Assembly (NCBI GenBank): GCA_029204045.2 | Contig: CM055063.1 | Location: forward strand, 43,743,562-43,807,561 | DNA length: 64,000 nucleotides | Reading direction: 5' to 3' | From: Tillandsia leiboldiana | Lineage: Eukaryota > Streptophyta > Magnoliopsida > Poales > Bromeliaceae | Shown: positions 54,019 to 64,000 of the stretch, in pieces | Layout of the letters: the number at the start of each line of letters is the position of its first letter | Position numbering within the stretch: the first letter of the stretch is position 1 | The notes under the pieces: generated by a model | What the model was told of the DNA's origin: nothing | Database searches by the model: none | Seen by the model: the letters and a program-made list of their open reading frames with translations, nothing else | Translations under genes and position numbers: made by a program

Positions 54019-56759
54019 CCGGCCCGCAGCGCCCGGTGCATGGAACGGCGCGGCGGGGTGCACGGACCCGGCGCACAGACACGTGGCGCATGGCTACTGG
54101 CGGGCTCTCGGGACTCGGCGCAGGGGACAACGTCTGCGGCCGGTCAGGCGGCGCCTGCCCGCGCGCCTGACCGCACAGTGCGTGGGACGCGCGTCGCCTC
54201 GCCATTGGCGACCGCCTGCGGGGTTGACCGCGCGGTCGGGACGCGCGTCGGCCGCTGGCGCGCCCCGCACGGCTGTTCGCTGTGCGGGATGCGCGCCGAT
54301 CTCCTGTGGGGACGCGCGTCGCGTTCTGATTGGTTCCGCCCGGTCGGACGGGACGCGTCCGACCCGCCCTGGCGGATCCGGGCCCAAACTTGGCCCGAAT
54401 CCAATAACTTGGGTTTTTCTCCTTTTTAATTCTTTTAAGGGCATTGGAAGCCCGATTTCTCCCTTTCTGTTTGGAATCACTCCGAGCTCCCTCTTAGACA
54501 TTTCTTCCTCTCCCAATCCTTCATCCACTGTAGTAATCTCAAGAATTTTAAAGGCTCGGATCCCAAGGTTTGCATTTATCCGGCGCGGCGCGACGATCGT
54601 TCTACGGCTACCAGATTCGTCGCATTTCGGTGTTCTAGCTCCCCCGGCTCACCCCGACATCCTGTTTTTACGATTTTTGCGCCGTCGGATTCTAGACAGG
54701 TAGGGCTTCACTTCCTCTTTTATGAGTTTCTCTTGATTCAGAGGTTTTGATGGTGATTCTGTGGCTTCTTTCTGACCCTTTTTCCGTCGCGGAGTTTTGG
54801 GACAGCACCATCTCGTTTTGGCGATAACTTCGCGCTTGAGCATCGAAACAGGGCGACTCAAAAGGGGATTTGCATCTACGCGTCGCGAGGAATCTCCTGG
54901 AATTTTCGTGGATTTTTGTGGAATTTCCCTGAAGGTGAGGAATCCCTTTTTACAGAATTTTATATCGCTGTTTTGGGATGAATGTATTGTTTGAGGTGGT
55001 CCTCTTGTCGATTTTCGTTCTCAGCACAGAAAAATCGTGGGAAAACGTGCAGGTACTTGTTTCGACCGGATCGTCGCGTAGATCGCAGTGTATATTTTTC
55101 TGGGAATTTTGTGGGCACGTGTCGCAGGTAAAAATGGCTGAACAGTAAATCTGAATTTGGGAGACAGATTTTGGGTTAAACTTGAATTGTAATTTGTGTG
55201 TGTTCTTTGGGATCTTTGGCACAGTGTTGCGGGGTTTTTCCGGAGCGAGCGCGGACTTAGCCTTTGAGGACCGGATTTAGCGCTCGAGGTGGGTACCATT
55301 GTTTACCTCCTACTTATGATGTCCCCACTAGGCCTATTGGAGTGCTTCACTATTATGTTGCTAAATGAACCGGAATAAGTTAAAATGGCATTTTGGTTGA
55401 GAATTGGACTTATTGCTTGGGCTACATCTTAAAATGGACTAAGTATTAATGAATGGATGATTCTTATATTAATATGTCGTTTAAACCTCACGGGGGGGGG
55501 GGAGTTTTGCTATAAAGGACTATCTTACTCGTACACTTTGGGACCTCTTATGCTTATGTGATAAATGGATATGAGATAACTTAGCAAATGAAAGTTTAAC
55601 TAGTGGCATACCTCTCTATTGGGAAAGATAATAATATTTAAACCCTGTTTTTAAATAAAGGACTTTGCATGCTTAAATGGACATCTAGTTAGGCCACCTT
55701 TTTCTGCTACACTATCATGCTGGAATTGACTTAGGAGAAACCATGCTTTTCTCTTCTTTTATTTATATTCGGGGGATAGTGCGCTCGGGTTCGAGCAGGG
55801 ACTGGGATAGTGTAGTCAGACAGTTGTGGGCTTTGGGACAGGCAGGCTGTGAGGGCCGGGCATTGCGGCAACCGCGGATCTTTGGCGGTTGACCGGACAG
55901 TGGTTATTGCATCAGATTGGGATAGAGGATTTGGATTTCTTTTAGTGGATGGGTTTTCCACCGTGATCAGAGTCATGATCCAGTCCTGCTGATTTGGTAC
56001 TTGTTACCCAGGCATTATACTCGTGTGGGTCGCTCCCCTCGAGTGCCACTCCGGAGTGTGCGTTTTTACAGGCTTCGAGTCTTCGAGACTCCCTTTTCCT
56101 ATCGGTGTTATGCGTAGGCTGGCATACCCGATTTGGCAGGCAGAGCAGGCAGTACCAGTGCTTACTGGTGTATCGATTGGGTCTAGACAGGCAGGCGTTG
56201 ACATTCTGATGCATACATATAGCTAATCTATCAGTTAGCTCATTAGAGGCATGTAGTGGTAGCTCTATTCATCATCAGCAGTTTTAATTACAGCTTACCA
56301 CCTTTGTTCATCTTTTCTGCCTCTTATAGTCCTAGTGGGCACATTTGTGTTGAGGTCTACCCACTAGGAGGAGGCTACTGTTTTATAGTAGTTCTCACTC
56401 CACACTGCTTTTCTTCTTCTCTTCCCCTTTGTTTTGCAGAGTCGTCTGCGGCTGTTGCAGGACCCTCCACTGCGGACCGAGGTAAGAGGATCGCGGACTA
56501 GATAGCGGTCCACCCAGGCACCAGTTCTATTATTAGATGTACCCCGATACTCTCAGATACTCTACTTTTCATTTCTTTTTGGGTCTGGCTTCGGCCAGCT
56601 GGTTGTATTTGATTAGTGAGCTGGGAGAGACATATGTATTATTGAGAGTTACTTTCTGCACTTTACTTTTCTGCTTTATCTGAGATGTATTAGTTACTGT
56701 TTAGCTCTGTTTATGCTCTTTTATTATATCATCTATATTTGAGCAGGTTACCAGCGCTT

Positions 56760-56787
56760 CGTATACACGGGAAATTCTGTGTATACG
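56760..56787 (+). other. Terminal hairpin of the G5 5' LTR
   Basis: CGTATACAC pairs perfectly with GTGTATACG, 49 bp before the LTR end. Confidence 0.65.
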
Positions 56788-56844
56788 GCGGATCTGTAGA
56801 CGGGCCCGGGTTCTGGTTTACACCCGGGGCGTGACAGATTAAGT

Positions 56845-56856
56845 TGGTATCAGAGC
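56845..56856 (+). other. Primer-binding site of G5
   Basis: TGGTATCAGAGC, complementary to the initiator tRNA-Met 3' end, 8 bp after the LTR end. Confidence 0.92.
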
Positions 56857-57138
56857 TTAGGGATAGGTCAATTGGGACTTTGGAAACCCTAGGCTTTTGG
56901 CAGACCCTAGGAAGGCAGGGCGTGAGTGACGTGACATTATGCGAAAGTCGGCAATTTGGTCATATATTATTTTGACTCTTCCAGGGAGTGAAGAGGAATT
57001 GGCATGTCCTGTTTCTGGCGAACTATTATGTTGGCTGCAGACAACATAAGGTTACAGAAATAGGAGGATGCCTTTGACTTTCGCTAGATTGGGTCGTGTG
57101 TGGTTTCGGTACTGATCTGTGGTTTCTTGTGTGGCAGG

Positions 57139-60100
57139 ATGCCTCCCAGGCGGCGGATTCCTACCCGGGGTACCCCTACACCCCCGGAGGGGCCGGAGCA
57201 GTCCGGACCTTCAGAGATTGCTGAGTTGAGGGCCATGGTGGCCCAGCTGGCGGAGGGTCACCGCCGGCAGGAGCAGAGGTTCGAGCAGCTGCTTGCTCAG
57301 GTTGGGGCCCCTCCCCCTACTACTACTGAGGCCCCCGCACCACCTGTTGTACCACCGACTATACCGCTTGTGCCTACGGCACCATCTTCGAGCAGCGGGG
57401 CCCCGGGAGCGATCCGACCTTTGGCTCCCGAGGAGGAGCAGGAGTTTACTGATAAACTCACCCATTTCTGCAAGCGGGGACCGCCTAGATTCTCGGGGCG
57501 GAGCACTCACCCTTGGGAGGTTGGGACGTGGCTTTCAGCAATGGAGAAGTTGTTCCGAGACTTCTTCATCGATCAGAAGTACCGGGTACACATGGCTGTG
57601 CATTGTCTGGATGGAGATGCGGACACGTGGTGGCGTCGGGTGGAGCCCCTGGAGTTTCAGATCACCCGGCAGCTACCTTGGGCAGAGTTCAAGAGGATGG
57701 TCCTGGACACTTACTTTTCCACCAGCGTGAAGAAAAAGGTAGAGGATGACCTGAAGAATCTCCAGCAGGGCGACCGGTCGGCATGGGACTACTTTCAGGA
57801 GTTTTCGCGACTGCTCAGCTGCGTTCCCTACGTCGCGAGGGATGGACCACATCAGGTGGAGCTCTTCGAGTCGGGCCTGCGCCCGGAGCTCTATACCTTG
57901 GTGCATGCACAGAGATTACAGACCCTGGAGGAGGCGGCCGAGCATGCACAGTGGATCGAGAGAGGAGACCACGTTGTCGCCAGACGTGGGGGCCTGGCCG
58001 CTCAGGGATCGGACAGGAAGCGGCCAGCGCAGGATGATGGGGGACAGGCCAGCTCCTGGAGGCCGCCCCGACCCCCGCCGCCTCAGTTCTCAGGCCGCGG
58101 GCGTTCGGAGCGGCGAGGGCATGGTGGATCTCAGAGGCCCCCACAGCACAAGCAGCAGCACTCACGACAGCAGCAGCATTCTCAGCAGCAGAGGTCGCAG
58201 TCCCGGCACCAGGGATCTCAGCGGCAGAGGCAGCAGCAGCAGGGGAGGCAGCCCCAGACCCCAGCCAGGTGCATTTTCTGCCAGGGACAGCACTCTCCTG
58301 ATACTTGTGACCAGAGGTTTGGCCGCTGTTACCGGTGCGGACAGTCGGGCCACGTTCGAGCTACTTGCCCTTATGCGCCAGCACCGGCTCCTTCCTCAGC
58401 ATCAGCCCCACCGGCGCCCCAGCAGCGGTCCTATGCTCCAGCGAGCAGGGCCCCTTCTTCCCACCCGGCAGATCACCGACCACCGGCACAGAGCGGGCGG
58501 GTTTATGCCGCCCAGGTTGCGGACTCCCTGGCAGCCGACCACGTGGTGGCAGGTATCGTTTTACTTTCTGGCAGTAGAGCTCGCACCTTATTTGATACCG
58601 GGGCATCACATTCTTTCATCAGTAGAGCATTTGCATCATCTCATGGACTAGAGTTAGGTCGGTTGCCACGTGCGTTAGAGGTACGGGTTTCGGAGCATAC
58701 TTTACTTGTAGAGGAGTGTTGTTGGTCTTGCCCTGTACAGATCGAGTCGTGGATCTTGCCAGCGGACCTGATGGTCCTGAGTCAGCTGCGAGACTTTGAT
58801 ATGGTACTTGGGATGGACTGGCTGACTCGCTATTATGCGACTATTGATTGTGCCGCGAGGACGGTGACTTTTAGCGAGCCAGGCCAGGAGGTGATTGTGT
58901 ACAGAGGATGCCAGAGTACCTTCTTCGCCGCGATAGTTTCGACTTCTCGTGCGAGGCAGATGATGCGCAGTGGATGCGTGGCCTTTTTGGCCAGTGTGGT
59001 TGAGGGGCCTGCGGCGGCACCGGGACTCGCGGATATCCCTATAGTCCACGAGTTCCCGGATGTTTTCCCACCAGAGCTGACTAGTATGCCGCCGGATAGG
59101 GAGATCGAGTTTTTGATTGACGTAGTCCCAGGAACTGCGCCAATCTCTAAGGCCCCTTACCGAATGGCACCGGCGGAGCTGCGGGAGTTGAAGGCGCAAC
59201 TCCAGGATTTATTGGATAAGGGTTTTGTGAGGCCGAGTGTATCACCTTGGGGAGCACCGGTGCTGTTCGTGAAAAAGAAGGATGGTTCACTTCGTCTTTG
59301 TGTGGATTACCGAGAGCTGAATAAAGTGACCATCAAGAACAAGTACCCTTTGCCGCGCATCGACGACTTATTTGATCAGCTGCAAGGGTCTTGTGTCTTC
59401 TCTAAGATTGATTTACAGTCTGGTTACCACCAACTGAAGGTGAAGACCGAGGATGTTCCTAAGACAGCATTCAGGACTCGGTACGGGCATTACGAGTTCA
59501 CCGTCATGCCTTTTGGATTGACTAATGCCCCTGCCGCATTTATGGATTTGATGAACATGGTCTTTCGACCTTATCTGGACCGGTTTGTGGTAGTGTTCAT
59601 CGATGACATCCTGATTTACTCTCGGAGCGATGTGGAGCACGAGGAGCATCTGAGGATAGTGCTGCAACTTCTGAGGGAGAAGAAGTTGTATGCCAAGTTG
59701 TCTAAGTGCGAGTTTTGGCTTCGAGAGGTTGCCTTTTTGGGCCATGTGATTTCAGCCGCGGGAGTGGCGGTAGACCCGGCGAAGATTGAGGCGATCCGGG
59801 ATTGGCCCCGACCGACGACGGTAGCAGAGGTTCGCAGTTTTATGGGCTTGGCAGGTTATTACCGTCGGTTTGTGGAGGGTTTTGCGAAACTTTCCGCACC
59901 CCTCACTCGTTTGACGCGCAAAGGAATCAAGTTCATCTGGAGTGAGGATTGCCAGAGAAGCTTCGAGGAACTGAAGACCAGATTGATGTCAGCTCCTATC
60001 CTTTCCCTCCCTGTTATGGGGAAAGGATACGTGATCTACAGTGACGCATCGCATAGTGGACTCGGGTGCGTGCTGATGCAGGAGGGTAAGGTAATCGCTT

Positions 60101-60801
60101 ATGCTTCGCGACAACTCAAGGATTATGAGAAAAATTACCCTACCCATGACTTGGAGCTAGCGGCTGTGATCTTCGCACTGAAGTTGTGGCGCCACTATCT
60201 GTATGGGGAACACTGCGAGATTTACACCGACCACAAGAGCCTGAAGTATCTGTTCACGCAGAAGGAGCTCAATCTGAGGCAGCGCAGATGGTTGGAGCTG
60301 TTAAAGGATTACGATGTGGACATACTTTACCATCCCGGCAAGGCAAACGTGGTCGCTGATGCCCTGAGCAGGAGAGCAGTGCAGAGCTTATCTATGATGA
60401 TCACCGATCAGGCGCCATTACTGGAGCAGATGAGGCGGTTAGAGCTTGAGGTGGTGTCCCCTGGGGTTTCTGCTAGACTATTGTCCTTGGTCGTGCAGCC
60501 CACTCTGTTGGACAGGATTCGGGAGAAACAGAGTGAGGACCCCCATCTGATGAGGATTCGAGAGCAGATTCCGGCTGGAGAGGCAGGGGATTTCTCAGTT
60601 GATGCTTCAGGAGTACTACGGTACAGGGACCGAGCTTGCGTGCCTATGGACTCGGAGACTCGAGAGCAGATCTTGCGGGAGGCTCATTATACACCTTATA
60701 CCATCCATCCTGGTGGGACTAAGATGTATAAGGACCTCAAGGCACAGTTCTGGTGGAGCGGCATGAAAAGAGATATTGGCAGATTTGTGGCGCACTGCTA
60801 A
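57139..60801 (+). CDS. G5 gag-protease-RT-RNase H polyprotein (frame closes in the integrase zinc domain)
   Basis: The ATG at 57139 (MPPRRRIPTRGTP) is preferred over an upstream GTG in the same frame. About 1,220 codons stay open. Domains: proline-rich start, gag domain (~residues 90-300), Gln/Ser-rich linker, two knuckles (CIFCQGQHSPDTC and CYRCGQSGHVRATC, the second fully canonical; ~58270-58370), protease (LFDTGASHSFIS, ~58590), RT (VSPWGAPVLFVKKKDGSLR, DLQSGYHQL, FIDDILIYS ~59597), RNase H (YSDASHSGLGCVL, HDLELAAV, YTDHKSLKYLF, ~60030-60380) and integrase zinc domain (HYTPYTIHPGGTKMY, FVAHC). It replicates the element in cytoplasmic particles. The frame stops at 60799-60801 through a 1-bp deletion, so the natural product would be longer. 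Confidence 0.95.
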   Translation: MPPRRRIPTRGTPTPPEGPEQSGPSEIAELRAMVAQLAEGHRRQEQRFEQLLAQVGAPPPTTTEAPAPPVVPPTIPLVPTAPSSSSGAPGAIRPLAPEEEQEFTDKLTHFCKRGPPRFSGRSTHPWEVGTWLSAMEKLFRDFFIDQKYRVHMAVHCLDGDADTWWRRVEPLEFQITRQLPWAEFKRMVLDTYFSTSVKKKVEDDLKNLQQGDRSAWDYFQEFSRLLSCVPYVARDGPHQVELFESGLRPELYTLVHAQRLQTLEEAAEHAQWIERGDHVVARRGGLAAQGSDRKRPAQDDGGQASSWRPPRPPPPQFSGRGRSERRGHGGSQRPPQHKQQHSRQQQHSQQQRSQSRHQGSQRQRQQQQGRQPQTPARCIFCQGQHSPDTCDQRFGRCYRCGQSGHVRATCPYAPAPAPSSASAPPAPQQRSYAPASRAPSSHPADHRPPAQSGRVYAAQVADSLAADHVVAGIVLLSGSRARTLFDTGASHSFISRAFASSHGLELGRLPRALEVRVSEHTLLVEECCWSCPVQIESWILPADLMVLSQLRDFDMVLGMDWLTRYYATIDCAARTVTFSEPGQEVIVYRGCQSTFFAAIVSTSRARQMMRSGCVAFLASVVEGPAAAPGLADIPIVHEFPDVFPPELTSMPPDREIEFLIDVVPGTAPISKAPYRMAPAELRELKAQLQDLLDKGFVRPSVSPWGAPVLFVKKKDGSLRLCVDYRELNKVTIKNKYPLPRIDDLFDQLQGSCVFSKIDLQSGYHQLKVKTEDVPKTAFRTRYGHYEFTVMPFGLTNAPAAFMDLMNMVFRPYLDRFVVVFIDDILIYSRSDVEHEEHLRIVLQLLREKKLYAKLSKCEFWLREVAFLGHVISAAGVAVDPAKIEAIRDWPRPTTVAEVRSFMGLAGYYRRFVEGFAKLSAPLTRLTRKGIKFIWSEDCQRSFEELKTRLMSAPILSLPVMGKGYVIYSDASHSGLGCVLMQEGKVIAYASRQLKDYEKNYPTHDLELAAVIFALKLWRHYLYGEHCEIYTDHKSLKYLFTQKELNLRQRRWLELLKDYDVDILYHPGKANVVADALSRRAVQSLSMMITDQAPLLEQMRRLELEVVSPGVSARLLSLVVQPTLLDRIREKQSEDPHLMRIREQIPAGEAGDFSVDASGVLRYRDRACVPMDSETREQILREAHYTPYTIHPGGTKMYKDLKAQFWWSGMKRDIGRFVAHC

Positions 60802-61944
60802 CTTGTCAGCAAGTAAAGGCTGAGCATCGTTGTACCTGCTGGCAAGTTGCAGAGCCTCCCGATCCCTGAATGGAAGTGGGATCATATCACTATGGATTTT
60901 GTCACGGGATTGCCGAGAGCTCAGACTGGAGCGGATGCGATCTGGGTGGTCGTGGACAGACTCACCAAATCAGCTCACTTTATACCAGTTCAGATGACTT
61001 GGCCATTGGATCGACTGGCACAGGTGTACTTGGCCGAGGTGGTCAGATTGCCACGGGATACCCATTTCCATTGTGTCGGATAGGGACTCGAGGTTTGTCT
61101 CGCACTTTTGGAGGAGTTTACAGACGGCCCTAGGGACACGGCTTCGCTTCAGCACAGCTTTTCACCCACAGACGGACGGACAGTCAGAGCGCACCATTCA
61201 GACTCTCGAGGATATGCTACGAGCATGCGTTCTGGATTTTGGGGGCGGTGGCACCGACATCTGGGATTGGTCGAGTTTGCGTACAACAACAGCTATCAAG
61301 CGAGCATCCAGATGGCTCCGTTTGAAGCGTTGTATGGGCGCAAGTGTCGGTCACCCCTATATTGGAGTGATGTGGGCGAGAAGAAGACCTTGGGTCCTGA
61401 TCTACTATTGGAGGCAGAGGAGAAGGTCAGACTGATTCGACGACATCTGGAGACAGCTCAGAGCCGGCAGAAGAGTTATGCTGACACCCGACGACGAGAC
61501 TTGGAGTTTCATGTGGGCGATCATGTCTTTTTGAAAGTCTCGCCGTCGAAGGGATTCGGAGATTTGGGATTCGTGGAAAACTGAGCCCTCGTTATATCGG
61601 ACCTTTTGAGGTATTGGAGCGCATCGGGCCAGTTGCCTACCGGCTTGCACTTCCTCCCAGATTGGCTAGTGTTCACGACGTGTTTCACGTATCCACCCTG
61701 AGGAGATATGTTCATGACCCGTCGCACATCATTGATTTCGTCCCACTGGAGGTTGCGGAGGACTTGAGCTATGTCGAGCGGCCACTGCGGATTTGGACCG
61801 CGAGGTTAGAGAGCTGCGCAGCCGGGCCATCCCTTATGTGAGGTTCTGTGGAGCAACCAGGGCGAGCGCGAGGCTACTTGGGAGCTGGAGTCAGCGATGT
61901 TGGATGCCCACCCCCAATTGTTTGAGGCCCCGACTGAGGTATGA
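60795..61944 (+). pseudogene. G5 integrase core and chromodomain-like tail, seven 1-bp indels
   Basis: The integrase core (ITMDFVTGL, SDRDSRFVSHFW, QTDGQSERT), GPF-type domain (GPVAYRLALP) and chromodomain-like end (EREATWELES equivalent) are all recognisable but spread over three frames. By comparison with G1 and G2 I place single-base losses near 60797, 61250, 61558, 61790 and 61842, and gains near 60832 and 61052. The natural stop is TGA at 61942-61944. None of the lesions is an in-frame point stop. The clustering is discussed as a possible consensus-quality problem. Confidence 0.9.
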
Positions 61945-61949
61945 TTTTA

Positions 61950-61984
61950 GTTTCGAGGACGAACTTTCTTTTAGTGGGGGAGGA
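61950..61984 (+). other. Pre-LTR segment and polypurine tract of G5
   Basis: The conserved sequence TTTCGAGGACGAA is followed by AGTGGGGGAGGA directly before the 3' LTR start at 61985. G1 and G2 have the same TTTCG(A)GGACGAAACTT segment before their LTRs. Confidence 0.75.
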
Positions 61985-64000
61985 TGTGATGATCCAGGTT
62001 TCCATGCACTGTTTTCCCGTGAATCCAAGTGTGAAACACCTAATGATGGTGTTTGATCCACAGTGTGTCAAAGGGACAGCACAGGTGGGTCCGTGGAAGT
62101 ATTTATTGTTAGTTTGGCCTTTGGCGGGGTTTGCCGAATTTTAGAAAAGTTTCTAGGCCAAACGGATGGCGTATTTGGATCCAGCGCGGAAAAACGCTTG
62201 AAAACGGCTATTTATTGCCGGATTTGGAGTCCGGATGCCCAAAAACGGACTCCCGGAAGTTTCTAATGTCTCCTGGTGCATGGGGGAAGGCCGTGGACCG
62301 CCGGATGCCACGTGGCGGGCCCTCATTGGCCGGCCCGCAGCGCCCGGTGCATGGAACGGCGCGGCGGGGTGCACGGACCCGGCGCACAGACACGTGGCGC
62401 ATGGCTACTGGCGGGCTCTCGGGACTCGGCGCAGGGGACAACGTCTGCGGCCGGTCAGGCGGCGCCTGCCCGCAGCGCCTGACCGCACAGTGCGTGGGAC
62501 GCGCGTCGCCTCGCCATTGGCGACCGCCTGCGGGGTTGACCCGCGCGGTCGGGACGCGCGTCGGCCGCTGGCGCGCCCCGCACGGCTGTTCGCTGTGCGG
62601 GATGCGCGCCGATCTCCTGTGGGGACGCGCGTCGCGTTCTGATTGGTTCCGCCCGGTCGGACGGGACGCGTCCGACCCGCCCTGGCGGATCCGGGCCCAA
62701 ACTTGGCCCGAATCCAATAACTTGGGTTTTTCTCCTTTTTAATTCTTTTAAGGGCATTGGAAGCCCGATTTCTCCCTTTCTGTTTGGAATCACTCCGAGC
62801 TCCTCTAGACATTTCTTCCTCTCCCAATCCTTCATCCACTGTAGTAATCTCAAGAATTTTTAAAGGCTCGGATCCCAAGGTTTGCATTTATCCGGCGCGG
62901 CGCGACGATCGTTCTACGGCTACCAGATTCGTCGCATTTCGGTGTTCTAGCTCCCCCGGCTCACCCCGACATCCTGTTTTTTACAATTTTTGCGCCGTCG
63001 GATTCTAGACAGGTAGGGCTTCACTTCCTCTTTTATGAGTTTCTCTTGATTCAGAGGTTTTGATGGTGATTCTGTGGCTTCTTTCTGACCCTTTTTCCGT
63101 CGCGGAGTTTTGGGACAGCACCATCTCGTTTTGGCGATAACTTCGCGCTCGAGCATCGAAACAGGGCGACTCAAAAGGGGATTTGCATTACGCGTCGCGA
63201 GGAATCTCCTGGATTGTCGTGGATTTTTGTGGAATTTCCCTGAAGGTGAGGAATCCCTTTTTACAGAATTTATATCGCTGTTTTGGGATGAATGTATTGT
63301 TGAGGTGGTCCTCTTGTCGATTTTCGTTCTCAGCACAGAAAAATCGTGGGAAAACGTGCAGGTACTTGTTCGACCGGATCGTCGCGTAGATCGCAGTGTA
63401 TATTTTTCTGGGAATTTTGTGGGCACGTGTCGTAGGTAAAAATGGCTGAACAGTAAATCTGAATTTGGGAGACAGATTTGGGTTAAACTTGAATTGTAGT
63501 TGTGTGTGTTCTTTGGGACTTTGGCACAGTGTTGCGGGGTTTTTCCGGAGCGAGAGCGGACTTAGCCTTTGAGGACCGATTTAGCGCTCGAGGTGGGTAC
63601 CATTGTTTACCTCCTACTTATGATGTCCCCACTAGGCCTATTGGAGTGCTTCACTATTATGTTGCTAAATGAACCGGAATAAGTTAAAATGGCATTTTGG
63701 TTGAGAATTGGACTTATTGCTTGGGCTACATCTTAAATGGACTAAGTATTAATGAATGGATGATTCTTATATTAATATGTCGTTTAAACCTCACGGGGGG
63801 GGGGGAGTTTTGCTATAAAGGACTATCTTACTCGTACACTTTGGGACCTCTTATGCTTATGTGATAAATGGATATGAGATAACTTAGCAAATGAAAGTTT
63901 AACTAGTGGCATACCTCTCTATTGGGAAGATAATAATATTTAAACCCTGTTTTTATATAAAGGACTTTGCATGCTTAAATGGACATCTAGTTAGGCCACC
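61985..64000 (+). repeat. 3' LTR of G5 (first 2,016 bp)
   Basis: It starts TGTGATGATCC like the 5' LTR. By eye, differences from 53673 onward are about ten substitutions plus about twenty single-base length differences, mostly in homopolymers. It contains the ERSE-I element at 62311-62329. It runs off the window. Confidence 0.95.
62311..62329 (+). promoter_or_regulatory. ERSE-I type element in the G5 3' LTR
   Basis: CGTGG-N9-ATTGG, identical to the 5' LTR copy. Confidence 0.7.

Larger units (their letters stand above)
53673..56836 (+). repeat. 5' LTR of G5 (3.2 kb)
   Basis: TGTGATGATCC...CACCCGGGGCGTGACA. It has an ERSE-I element at 54000-54018, ACGCGCGT motifs, and the hairpin CGTATACAC (56760-56768) with GTGTATACG (56779-56787). 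It lacks a GC-rich minisatellite. A G run lies near 55490. It is homologous to L-A, L-B, L-C and L-D. Confidence 0.93.
53673..64000 (+). mobile_element. G5: near-complete Ty3/gypsy (Tekay-type) element inserted in G4
   Basis: 5' LTR, PBS, gag-pol, purine-rich tract and 2,016 bp of 3' LTR are present, up to the window end. The two LTRs are highly similar, so it is the youngest large insertion here. It splits the RNase H of G4 at VHC. The rest of its 3' LTR, a TCCAC copy and then G4 RNase H should follow the window. Confidence 0.95.

Noticed and set aside
57842..58651. 269-codon frame overlapping G5 gag
   Set aside because: Out-of-frame shadow of the gag Gln/Ser-rich region.

Overview
The window is dense nested retrotransposon DNA from a flowering plant genome. 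I find no host gene in it. The plant assignment rests on four things: Ty3/gypsy elements of the Tekay/Del chromovirus type with a tRNA-iMet primer site, Ty1/copia elements of the Sirevirus type with an extra ORF after pol, a Cassandra-like TRIM with a 5S rRNA-derived promoter, and plant-style promoter motifs. The GC-rich coding bias of the Ty3 genes would fit a large monocot or early-diverging angiosperm genome, but the species cannot be named from this sequence.

Left stack (1-16033): Ty3 copy G1 (1-4037, integrase end plus 3' LTR) sits inside Sirevirus copy C1 (4038-11811). C1 sits inside Ty3 copy G2 (11812-15620), which sits inside a minus-strand LTR remnant (15621-16033). The left halves of all four lie outside the window. 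Middle (16034-32933): G3 is a 5' LTR with PBS and leader, cut off against a truncated minus-strand LTR (L-B). L-B carries solo LTR L-A and LTR L-C. L-C holds a copia solo LTR and LTR L-D, and L-D holds the Cassandra-like TRIM. Right stack (32934-64000): L-F (plus) contains L-G (minus). L-G contains Sirevirus copy C2 (minus, 36201-47572). C2 contains a 3.6 kb solo LTR (L-E) and Ty3 copy G4 (47573-53672), and G4 contains Ty3 copy G5 (53673 to the window end). Six insertion levels are still open at the right edge. Many joins are fixed by LTR termini of the form TGT...TGACA and by 5-bp target-site duplications visible on both sides (ACGAC, GTAAC, CATCT, GTGTG).

G5 is the most complete element: 5' LTR, PBS, gag-protease-RT-RNase H open for about 1,220 codons, integrase broken by seven 1-bp indels, and most of a 3' LTR. 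C2 has lost its integrase core but keeps an intact env-like ORF. C1 is dead throughout.

The most notable signals are regulatory or structural. (1) Exact endoplasmic-reticulum stress elements (CCAAT-N9-CCACG) occur in the upstream part of one class of Ty3 LTR, four in a row in L-A. (2) The Sirevirus LTRs carry arrays of small stem-loops with a constant GTGGATTC loop and varied but self-complementary stems. (3) The Ty3 LTRs keep hairpins by compensatory change. (4) The Sirevirus env-like ORF has what looks like its own promoter, with the same TCCGGA palindromes as the LTR, and a 5' intron. (5) A burst of 1-bp indels from about 60.79 kb to the window end may be an assembly artefact.
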